Below are positions 28,303-35,919 of a stretch of DNA of 64,000 nt, piece after piece. The first letter of the stretch is position 1. Every line of letters begins with the position of its first letter. The notes below the pieces were generated by a model, which was not told the origin of the DNA, did no database searches, and saw only the letters and a program-made list of their open reading frames with translations. Location: NCBI RefSeq assembly GCF_009857435.1, contig NZ_WWCK01000002.1:62001-126000 (forward strand). Direction: 5' to 3'. Position numbers and translations under genes: made by a program. The stretch is from Duganella rivi (lineage in GTDB: Bacteria > Pseudomonadota > Gammaproteobacteria > Burkholderiales > Burkholderiaceae_D).

Positions 28303-31300
28303 GCTTTGGGCCTTGGCCCTGTTGGTGGTGTCGCTGCTGTCCTTGTGCATCGGCGGCTACGTGCACTCGGCGCAGGCGCCGCGAACGCTGGCACTGATGC
28401 TGGGCGATGTGGAATCGCGTCCGGCCGTGCTGGCGGTGCGCGGTTTGCAGGATGAGTTGAAGGCGCTGAATGTCGCCATCCGCATCATCCCGGTTAATGG
28501 TTTGACGCCGGCTGACCGCAGCGCATTGGCTGCCGCCGATGTCGCGGTTATCAACGTCAAAGGCCGTCAGGCCATGGTGGGCTTGACCACCGAACTGCAA
28601 GCGCTGCAAAAGGCGCGCAAGCCGGTGTTCGCGGTTGGCGCGATTGACGACAACTTGCGCGAGTTGGGCGTACGCGATGATAAGACGATACAGGCTTATC
28701 ACGCCGAGGGCGGCGTCGAGAATATCGGCAATCTGCTGCGCTACATTTTGCGCAACAGCTTCGGTTCCGCAGTTAGCGTGGCGCGGGTGCATGCGATGCC
28801 GGAGGCGGGCTTGTATGACGTGCAGGCCAACCGCACCGTGAATAGCTACGACGATTATGTGCGCGGCTATGCGCATCACAAACCGGGCGCGCCGTGGATT
28901 GCAGTGCCGTTCTATCGCGCTAGTCTGGTGGCGGGACAAACGCTGCCGCTGGCCGCTATCGTTGCACGGCTTGAGGCCAGTGGCTACAACGTGGTGCCAG
29001 TGTTTGGCTATCCCTACGATGTGCCGCTAAAGCATCTGCTGGATGAAAACGGCAAGAGTCGCGTTGACCTGATTGTGGCGCTAGGCATGAAGGTGGGCGG
29101 CACCGCCAGCGTAGGCGCGATCCTCGACCAGATCGGCGTGCCGGCAATTAACGCCATTACCTTGAGCCAGCAGACTTACGCGCAATGGCAGGACTCCAGG
29201 ATTGGCCTGGATATCATTGAGCGCACCTGGCAACTGGCCGGCGCTGAAGCGGCAGGCCTGATTCAGCCGACCGTGGTGGCCAGCCGTGAACGCATCAGCG
29301 ATGCGCAGACCGGCCTCGCGTACGTGGAAGAGACGCCGATTGCAGAGCGCATCGAGCGCTTGAATGAACGCGTGGCCGCATGGCTGGCGCTGCGCAAGCA
29401 AGCCAATGGCGATAAGCGTGTCGCCATGATCTACTTTAACTATCCGCACGGCTCCGAGACCATCGGCGCGGCCTACCTGAACGTGCTGCCGGAAAGCCTG
29501 TGGCAAATTGTCCAGCGCTTGAAGCATGATGGTTATCGTACCGGCGATGCCTTGCCGGCTTCTGAAAACGAGCTGCAAGGCGAGATTCAGAAGTGGGGTA
29601 ATTATCCCGGCAAGTCCAAGGGCGATTACATGGCGGGCTTGAAGCACTTGGCGGAAAGCGGCCAAGCCTTGCTGGTGCCGCTGTCCGATTACCAGCAGTG
29701 GTTCGCCAAATTATCGCAGCCGCTGCGTGCATCGATTGAACAATCGTGGGGCAAGCCAGAGAAGGCGCCGGTCTTGTGGCGCAATGCGAAAGGCGAGGCG
29801 TTCTTCGTCTATCCTGCGCGCCGCTTCGGCAATGTGCTGATGGCGCCGCAGCCGGGCCGCGCGTGGGAGCAGAATCTGGAGAAGCTGCACAATGAAGTCA
29901 GCATGCCGCCATCGCACGAGTACATCGCGTTTTACCTGTGGCTGCAAAAGGACTTCCAGGCCAACGCTGTGATGCACATCGGTACGCACGGCACGCAGGA
30001 ATGGCTGACCGGTAAAGAGGCCGGCCTGTCCGATAGCGATCCGACCGAGGCACTGATCGGCGCCATGCCCAATATCTACCCCTACGTGATGGATGACGTG
30101 GGCGAGGGCATTCAAGCCAAGCGCCGTGGCATGGCGACCATTATCGACCACATGACGCCACCGTTTGACGTGGCGGGCTTGAATCCCGACCTGCGCGAAT
30201 TGGGCGCGCTGCTCAACGACTATCGCGTGGCCGAGCAGAAAAGCCCATTGCTGGCGGCTAGCCACCTGAAGGCCATCAATCGTCTTGCAGCCAAGAGCGG
30301 CGTATTGAAGGATATGAAGAAGGCCGAGCTGAAATCGGAGGCCGACATGGAAGGTCTCGAAGAATACCTCGATGACACCGGCAACAAGCTGACGCCATTC
30401 GGCTTGCACACCTTCGGTGTAGCGCCGGCGGCCGAGCAGCGCAACGCCACCGCGCGTGCCGTGGTCAGTCTCGATAACACGTCCACGCCAGAGCAGAAGA
30501 CCAAGCGTATCGCGCAGCTGGAAGCGGACATCGAGCAGAGCGCGCAACTGGAATTGGATCGCTTGATGCAGGCGCTGTCGGGCCGCTACATTCCGACCGG
30601 CGCCAGCGCGGACCTGGTGCGCAATCCGAATGCGCTGCCGACTGGCCGCAACTTCTTCGGTCTCGATCCATCGCGGATTCCAAGCAAGACCACTTACGAA
30701 GCCGGTGCGAAATTGGCGCAGCAATTGGTAGACGATTACCGCAAGCGCCATGGCGCCTACCCGGAAAAGCTCAGCATGAATTTGTGGGGCGTCGAGACCT
30801 CCCGCCACGAGGGCGTGATGGAAGCGCAGGCGATGTCGCTGATGGGCGTGCGTCCAACGTGGGATGAGCGAGGCCGCGTCACCGGCGTGGAAGCCTTGAG
30901 CCGCAAGCAACTGGGCCGCCCGCGCGTAGACGTGACGCTGGTGTCGTCTGGCTTGTTCCGCGACCTGTTCCCGAACTTGCTCACGCTGATGGATCAAGCC
31001 GCACAACTGGCGCAGCAGCAGAGCGACGAAGGCGGCAACGTGATGGCGGTGCATAGCCGCAAGGTGGCCGCTGCATTGACTGCGCGCGGCGTCTCGACTG
31101 AAGAGGCGCAGCGCATGGCGTCGGTACGCATCTTTGGCGTGCCGAGTGGCGCATACGGTACACAGATCGAAAAGCTGATCCCGCTCACCAACGCTTGGCA
31201 GAACGAAAAGGAAGTGGCGGATGTCTTCATCAATCGCATGAGCCATCCTTTCGGCGCGGGCTACTGGGGCGATGACAAGGCCAATCCTGAACAGCGCCGC

Positions 31301-32308
31301 GAGTTGTTCAAGCAGGCGCTGTCCGGCAGCCAGATCGCGCTGCACAGCCGTTCCAGCAATCTGTTTGCGACGCTGGACAACGATGACTTCTTCCAGTACC
31401 TCGGCGGCACCGCAATGGCGATCCGCAGCGTGGACGGCAAGACGCCGGAGGTGATGGTCAGCGACCTTGCCAACCCGCGCCGCGCGACGCACAAGACGCT
31501 GGAGCAGTACATGGGGCAGGAGATGCAGTCGCGCTACCTGAATCCGCGCTGGGCCGACACCATGCTGAAAGAAGGCTACTCCGGTGCACGCTACATCAAC
31601 CGCGTGGTCGATTACCTGTGGGCGTGGCAGGTCACGGTGCCGGAAGTCGTTGACAACGGCAAGTGGCAGCGCATGTACGACACCTATGTCGAAGACCGCC
31701 ATGGTTTGAAGGTGCGCGAGCGTTTTGCCAGTGCCGGCAACCTGCGCGCCTTCCAGGCGGTGACCGACCGCATGCTGAGCGCCATCGAGCGCGGTTACTG
31801 GAAGCCGAGTGAGGCAGTACGCACCAAGCTGACGCAGATGAACGCGCAGGCCATCAAGGATGCTGGCGTGTCGTGCAGCGCCGATTCGTGCAGCAAAGCG
31901 ACCTTGAAGGCGGCGCCCCAGTTCAATGCGGACTTCGTGCCGAACGTAGGCTCGAACGCTGCCATCGTGCGTGGCGTCCATGCGGCTGCGCGTCCCGGCG
32001 GCGCCGCACCGTCGCCACAAGCGGCGATGCAGAACGCGGCCGCCGAGCTGCAAGCGCTGCAAGCCAAGGCCGAGACGCAAACGCCGCCGCCAGCGCCCGC
32101 CAAGACCAAGCCGGCACCGCAGCCAATGGCCAAGCCGGAAGCGGCTGACGCGAAGGTGAACGGCTTTGAAATGCAAACCCTGAGCAATCTCACGCCGGTA
32201 CAGAAAACCGTCGGCACGCTGGCATTGCTGGCATTGGCCGCCGCGCTGGTCGGCATCGGCTACATCAGCCGCCGTAACAAACTTCGTAAGTTGAAAGGCT
32301 TTGTATGA
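28289..32308 (+). CDS. Membrane-anchored CobN/HmuS-like tetrapyrrole chelatase
   Basis: The protein has 1339 residues and carries the CobN/Mg-chelatase subunit H fold: 'HIGTHGTQEWLTGKEAGLS' (563 onward), 'MPNIYPYVMDDVGEG', 'AKRRGMATIIDHMTPPF', and near the end 'MVSDLANPRRATHKTLEQY'. Unlike soluble CobN it starts with a signal-anchor ('LWALALLVVSLLSLCIGGYV'), ends with a Pro/Ala-rich linker, a membrane helix and a basic tail. The large domain should therefore sit in the periplasm. No CobS/CobT or ChlI/ChlD ATPase is encoded nearby. HmuS of Bacteroidota, a CobN relative linked to haem iron removal, is the closest functional model known to me. The substrate here may be a cobamide, judging by the riboswitch. 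Confidence 0.9.
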   Translation: MYRNKLWALALLVVSLLSLCIGGYVHSAQAPRTLALMLGDVESRPAVLAVRGLQDELKALNVAIRIIPVNGLTPADRSALAAADVAVINVKGRQAMVGLTTELQALQKARKPVFAVGAIDDNLRELGVRDDKTIQAYHAEGGVENIGNLLRYILRNSFGSAVSVARVHAMPEAGLYDVQANRTVNSYDDYVRGYAHHKPGAPWIAVPFYRASLVAGQTLPLAAIVARLEASGYNVVPVFGYPYDVPLKHLLDENGKSRVDLIVALGMKVGGTASVGAILDQIGVPAINAITLSQQTYAQWQDSRIGLDIIERTWQLAGAEAAGLIQPTVVASRERISDAQTGLAYVEETPIAERIERLNERVAAWLALRKQANGDKRVAMIYFNYPHGSETIGAAYLNVLPESLWQIVQRLKHDGYRTGDALPASENELQGEIQKWGNYPGKSKGDYMAGLKHLAESGQALLVPLSDYQQWFAKLSQPLRASIEQSWGKPEKAPVLWRNAKGEAFFVYPARRFGNVLMAPQPGRAWEQNLEKLHNEVSMPPSHEYIAFYLWLQKDFQANAVMHIGTHGTQEWLTGKEAGLSDSDPTEALIGAMPNIYPYVMDDVGEGIQAKRRGMATIIDHMTPPFDVAGLNPDLRELGALLNDYRVAEQKSPLLAASHLKAINRLAAKSGVLKDMKKAELKSEADMEGLEEYLDDTGNKLTPFGLHTFGVAPAAEQRNATARAVVSLDNTSTPEQKTKRIAQLEADIEQSAQLELDRLMQALSGRYIPTGASADLVRNPNALPTGRNFFGLDPSRIPSKTTYEAGAKLAQQLVDDYRKRHGAYPEKLSMNLWGVETSRHEGVMEAQAMSLMGVRPTWDERGRVTGVEALSRKQLGRPRVDVTLVSSGLFRDLFPNLLTLMDQAAQLAQQQSDEGGNVMAVHSRKVAAALTARGVSTEEAQRMASVRIFGVPSGAYGTQIEKLIPLTNAWQNEKEVADVFINRMSHPFGAGYWGDDKANPEQRRELFKQALSGSQIALHSRSSNLFATLDNDDFFQYLGGTAMAIRSVDGKTPEVMVSDLANPRRATHKTLEQYMGQEMQSRYLNPRWADTMLKEGYSGARYINRVVDYLWAWQVTVPEVVDNGKWQRMYDTYVEDRHGLKVRERFASAGNLRAFQAVTDRMLSAIERGYWKPSEAVRTKLTQMNAQAIKDAGVSCSADSCSKATLKAAPQFNADFVPNVGSNAAIVRGVHAAARPGGAAPSPQAAMQNAAAELQALQAKAETQTPPPAPAKTKPAPQPMAKPEAADAKVNGFEMQTLSNLTPVQKTVGTLALLALAAALVGIGYISRRNKLRKLKGFV

Positions 32309-34350
32309 TCAGTAAGTCCATCGTTGCGCTGGCGGCCGCATTGCCGCTGGCTGCGTTTGCCGATCCGGCCGATACCACCGATAGCACGGTGGAGGTACGC
32401 GGCCACTACGACAACGGCGTCGGTACGTCCGGCGCTGCCAGTCAAGGTGCGGTTACTGCGGAGCTGATCGCCAATCGTCCAGCTCTGCGCGCGGGCGAAT
32501 TGCTGGAGTTTGTGCCGGGCGTGATCGTCACGCAGCACAGCGGCGATGGCAAGGCCAATCAATACTTCCTGCGCGGCTTCAACCTCGATCACGGCACCGA
32601 CTTTGCGACTTTCGTTGACGGCATTCCGGTCAATATGCGCACGCACGCGCACGGCCAGGGCTACACGGATTTGAACTTCCTGATTCCCGAACTGGTAGAT
32701 CGCATCAACTACAAGAAAGGCCCGTACTACGCAGATGAAGGCGACTTCGCATCGGCCGGTGCGGCGCATATGACGCTGGCGAACAAGCTGAAAGAAAACA
32801 CTGCCAGCGTCACTGTCGGCCAGAACCAGTACATCCGTTCTGTGCTCACTGGTTCGACGCCGCTGGGCGCGGGCAGCTTGGTATATGGCGTGGAGCTGGG
32901 CCACAACAATGGCCCATGGGTGGAGCCGGAAGCTTTTCACAAGAGCCTCGGCGTGCTGCGTTATTCGCAGGGCGCGAGCGATGACCAGTTCAGCGTCACC
33001 GGCATGTTCTACAAGGGCGCGTGGCACGCGAGTAATCAAATCCCGCTGCGCGCGGTGCAGGGCGGCGAGCTTGATCCGTATGGCGCGCTCGATGCGAGCG
33101 ATGGCGGTGCGACGTCGCGTTACAGCGTGTCGGCATCGATGCGCAAGCGTACCAGCGATTCGCTATTGCAGGCCAACGCCTATCTGGTGCAATCGAGCCT
33201 GACGCTGTTTAACGACTTCACCTACTTCCTTGATGATCCGGTCAATGGCGATCAAGCGCGCCAGACCGAGAAGCGCCGCATGGGCGGCTTCGATGTGGCG
33301 CAGACGTGGTTTAGCCACTGGGGCGGGCTCGATGTCAGCAACAAGGTTGGCGTGCAGGGGCGTTACGATTATCTGTCGCCGCTGGCTTTGCACGCCACGC
33401 GCAACCAGCAGGTGCTACGCACCATCAGCGAGTCCAAGGTAAAAGAGGGCAGCGTTGGTGCATATCTGGAAAATACCGTGCAGTGGCGCGAGTGGCTGCG
33501 CACCACGGCTGGACTGCGCTACGACCGCTATCGCTTTGACGTGAACAGCAATATCGCGGAGAACTCGGGCAAGGTGAGTGCCGGTACGACCTCGCCGAAA
33601 TTCTCGGTGGTGTTGGGGCCATGGGCCAAGACCGAGTTCTTCGTCAACTACGGCGAGGGCTTCCATAGCAATGATGCGCGCGGCACCACCGTGCATTTGA
33701 CGCCGAAAGAGCTTGAGCCGATAGCTCCGGTCACGCCGCTGGTGAAAACGCGCGGCGCGGAGATTGGTGCGCGTACTGAGTTCCTGGCTGGCCTCCAAAG
33801 CTCCGTGGCCTTGTGGAAGCTGCGTTCGGATTCCGAGCTGGTTTTCTCGGGGGATGCCGGTGATACCTCGCCGAGCCGTGGCAGCTACCGTTCCGGCATC
33901 GAGTGGAACAATCACTACATCGCCAATTCGTGGCTGCTGTTTGACCTGGACTTGGCGTACTCGCGTGGTCACTACACCGAGCATGACGAGGCGGGCGATC
34001 ACATTCCGGGGGCGATTGGCAAAGTGGCGTCGTTCGGCGCGACGGTGATGGATCTCGGCCCGTGGTCGGGCGCATTCCAGATGCGCTACTTTGGCCCGCG
34101 TCCGCTGATCGAAGATAACAGCAAGCGTTCTGCCACCACGGCGATTGCGTACGCGCGCGTTGGCTACAAATTCAATCGCCGCTGGTCGGCGCAGCTGGAT
34201 GCCTTCAATCTGTTCGACCGCAAGGTGAGCGACGTGGATTACTACTACGCCTCACGCCTGCCGGGCGAACCAGCGGAAGGCGTGGACGACATCCACTACC
34301 ATCCAGCTGAGCGCCGCTCGTTCCGCTTGACGGTGAAGGCGACGTTCTAA
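32305..34350 (+). CDS. TonB-dependent outer-membrane receptor of the B12-regulated operon
   Basis: The protein has 681 residues. A short signal peptide ('IVALAAALPLAAFA') is followed by a TonB-box-like DSTVEV, a plug domain ('RAGELLEFVPGVIVTQHSG', 'NQYFLRGFNLDHGTDFATF') and a beta-barrel ending in phenylalanine (VKATF). The plug motif with 'GHGQGYTDLNF'-like sequence belongs to a TonB-receptor group distinct from classical BtuB. The gene overlaps the chelatase stop (ATGA), so uptake and chelatase are made together under the cobalamin riboswitch. The ligand is probably a cobamide or another metallo-tetrapyrrole. This is inference from context. Confidence 0.92.
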   Translation: MISKSIVALAAALPLAAFADPADTTDSTVEVRGHYDNGVGTSGAASQGAVTAELIANRPALRAGELLEFVPGVIVTQHSGDGKANQYFLRGFNLDHGTDFATFVDGIPVNMRTHAHGQGYTDLNFLIPELVDRINYKKGPYYADEGDFASAGAAHMTLANKLKENTASVTVGQNQYIRSVLTGSTPLGAGSLVYGVELGHNNGPWVEPEAFHKSLGVLRYSQGASDDQFSVTGMFYKGAWHASNQIPLRAVQGGELDPYGALDASDGGATSRYSVSASMRKRTSDSLLQANAYLVQSSLTLFNDFTYFLDDPVNGDQARQTEKRRMGGFDVAQTWFSHWGGLDVSNKVGVQGRYDYLSPLALHATRNQQVLRTISESKVKEGSVGAYLENTVQWREWLRTTAGLRYDRYRFDVNSNIAENSGKVSAGTTSPKFSVVLGPWAKTEFFVNYGEGFHSNDARGTTVHLTPKELEPIAPVTPLVKTRGAEIGARTEFLAGLQSSVALWKLRSDSELVFSGDAGDTSPSRGSYRSGIEWNNHYIANSWLLFDLDLAYSRGHYTEHDEAGDHIPGAIGKVASFGATVMDLGPWSGAFQMRYFGPRPLIEDNSKRSATTAIAYARVGYKFNRRWSAQLDAFNLFDRKVSDVDYYYASRLPGEPAEGVDDIHYHPAERRSFRLTVKATF

Positions 34351-34374
34351 CGGCATCGGTGCTACCATGGCCGC

Positions 34375-35082
34375 ATGACGGTACCCTACCAACTCCTGTA
34401 CTGGCCCGGCCTGCAAGGCCGCGGCGAATTTGTCCGGCTGGCGCTGGAGGAGACGGGCGTGCCTTACGTGGACGTGGCGCGGCAGAAGGGCGGCATGCCG
34501 AAGCTGATGGCGAGTCTCGATGGCGACCAGTTTGAGCATCCATCGTTTGCGCCGCCGGTGCTGCTGGCGGGCGAACTGCTGATCGGGCAGACGGCGAATA
34601 TCCTGATGTACCTGGGCGCGAAGCACAAGCTGGCGCCGCGTTCGGAAGCGGGGCGCTTGTGGGCCAACCAGCTACAATTGACGGTCGCGGACATCGTCAA
34701 CGAAGCGCATGACGTGCACCACCCGATCTCCACCAATTTGTACTACGAAGATCAGAAGAAGGAAGCCAAGGCGCGCGCCAAGGACTTCCGCGAGCAGCGC
34801 ATTCCGAAGTATCTGAATTATTTTGAAGGCGTGGTGCGCGGCGGTTATGCGGTCGGTTCGCGCCTGTCGTACGTGGACCTATCGCTATTCCAATTGATCG
34901 AAGGCTTGCGCTACGCCTTTCCGAAAACGATGGCGCGGCTGGAACCATCGTATCCCAATCTAATCGCCCTACACGACAAGGTAGCGGCCCGTCCCAACAT
35001 CGCCACCTACCTGCAATCCAAACGCCGCATCCCGTTCAACGAAACCGGCATCTTCCGCCACTACCCGGAGCTGGACAAATAA
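34375..35082 (+). CDS. Glutathione S-transferase-like protein
   Basis: The protein has 235 residues. The N-terminal thioredoxin-like half has 'YQLLYWPGLQGRGEFVRLAL' with a Tyr near the start, as in sigma/alpha-type GSTs. 'GQTANILMYLG' replaces the usual SxxIxxYL glutathione-binding segment. The C-terminal half is helical ('YVDLSLFQLIEG', with the conserved N-capping region). It starts 24 bp after the TonB receptor and could be read from the same transcript, but a link to tetrapyrrole chemistry is only a guess. It ends next to the copZ stop on the opposite strand. Confidence 0.88.
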   Translation: MTVPYQLLYWPGLQGRGEFVRLALEETGVPYVDVARQKGGMPKLMASLDGDQFEHPSFAPPVLLAGELLIGQTANILMYLGAKHKLAPRSEAGRLWANQLQLTVADIVNEAHDVHHPISTNLYYEDQKKEAKARAKDFREQRIPKYLNYFEGVVRGGYAVGSRLSYVDLSLFQLIEGLRYAFPKTMARLEPSYPNLIALHDKVAARPNIATYLQSKRRIPFNETGIFRHYPELDK

Positions 35083-35283
35083 TCAGGCCGCGCTGGTGAC
35101 TGGGTAGCCGGCGTCGGCGATGGCGGATTTCAATGGGGCCAGCGGCGTGGCGCTGTCGATCTTGACTGACTTGGTCGCCAGATCAATTTCCACCTTGGCA
35201 GCCGCATCCACCGCCTGCACAGCCTTGGTCACTGCGCCTACGCAGTGGCCGCAGCTCATGTTTTCTACCTGAAGCTGATACAT
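35083..35283 (-). CDS. copZ: Copper chaperone CopZ (HMA domain)
   Basis: The protein has 66 residues forming one heavy-metal-associated domain with the Cu(I)-binding CxxC in 'ENMSCGHC' and the conserved 'AGYPV' end. It should carry Cu(I) to CopA in the cytoplasm. A textbook CueR-type promoter lies 31 bp upstream, so it belongs to the copA/cueR regulon although separated from it by the 8-kb B12-regulated block. It is convergent with the GST gene, and the two stop codons are adjacent. Confidence 0.93.
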   Translation of the reverse strand: MYQLQVENMSCGHCVGAVTKAVQAVDAAAKVEIDLATKSVKIDSATPLAPLKSAIADAGYPVTSAA

Positions 35284-35314
35284 CCTGTACTCCTAAAACA
35301 GTTTCGATGAGTAC

Positions 35315-35345
35315 ACTTTAATCCTTCCAGCGGTGGGAAGGTCAA
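35315..35345 (-). promoter_or_regulatory. CueR-type promoter/operator of copZ
   Basis: On the minus strand TTGACC (35345-35340) and TAAAGT (35320-35315) are separated by 19 bp. The spacer holds the dyad CTTCCCACCGCTGGAAG. The 19-bp spacing and the dyad match known CueR promoters closely, better than at copA. Confidence 0.85.
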
Positions 35346-35347
35346 GC

Positions 35348-35638
35348 TTAATCTTCTGGTGGGTCGTCGAGGCGGGCGAGGTCCAGACTGACCAGGGCCC
35401 AGATGCCGTCGGCGTAGTCGGGTTCCTGGGACAGGGTTTCCACCTCGGAGGCTCGGATTTCGAATGGTTTGCCTTGCTCTAGCAGCTGGCCGACATGGCC
35501 GTAGATGGCTTTTGTGGCGTTGCTCATGGCCTTGTCCACGGTTTCGGCCGTCGCGACGCAGCCGGGAATGTCAGGCACCGTGACGCCGTACTTTTTCTGG
35601 GCGCCGACCGTCTTCTGAATCAGGATAGGGATGTCCAT
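35348..35638 (-). CDS. HicB-like antitoxin domain protein without a HicA partner
   Basis: The protein has 96 residues. 'YGVTVPDIPGCVATAETVDKAMSNA' is the degenerate RNase H-like HicB core, followed by a predicted helix with 'LEQGKPFEIRAS'. HicB proteins neutralise the HicA mRNA interferase. I find no hicA-like frame on either side. It also lacks a C-terminal DNA-binding domain, so it may be an orphan or have another function. GAGG lies 9 bases ahead of the ATG. Confidence 0.75.
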   Translation of the reverse strand: MDIPILIQKTVGAQKKYGVTVPDIPGCVATAETVDKAMSNATKAIYGHVGQLLEQGKPFEIRASEVETLSQEPDYADGIWALVSLDLARLDDPPED

Positions 35639-35852
35639 GATGTCTTACCTCAGCTAGCGCGAAAGACGGGCAAAATCAATGACTTGGGTGTTTAGTGTTA
35701 TACAGGTCGCCGCCGGTTTCAAGCACTTTCTTGGGTGCCTTGAACGTCAATTTGCGTGATTGCTATCGAGTGTTGCCACCGGAAATCATCCCGCGCTATG
35801 AGGAGGACGTTGCACGCCGCTGCACGCGCCTGTTGCCATCAACCGACAGCCA

Positions 35853-35892
35853 CAAAAAATCAGCCCCGCCGGCATCGCTGCGGGCGGGGCTG
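35853..35892 (-). terminator. Rho-independent terminator of the PhoH gene
   Basis: On the minus strand CAGCCCCGCC and GGCGGGGCTG form a 10-bp stem with a 12-base loop, followed directly by ATTTTTT. A second perfect hairpin (ACGAGCTAAAC/GTTTAGCTCGT, 35898-35919) lies between the stop codon and this terminator. The remaining bases up to the HicB start (35639-35852) hold no gene I can support. Confidence 0.92.
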
Positions 35893-35919
35893 AAGAAACG
35901 AGCTAAACGGTTTAGCTCG

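Noticed and set aside
28289..32308. Ordinary biosynthetic cobaltochelatase subunit CobN
   Set aside because: Membrane helices at both ends, no CobS/CobT or other cobalamin-synthesis genes nearby, and linkage to a TonB receptor argue for a periplasmic role.
32305..34350. Classical BtuB
   Set aside because: The plug and barrel sequence belong to a different TonB-receptor group; cobamide transport is suggested only by the riboswitch.
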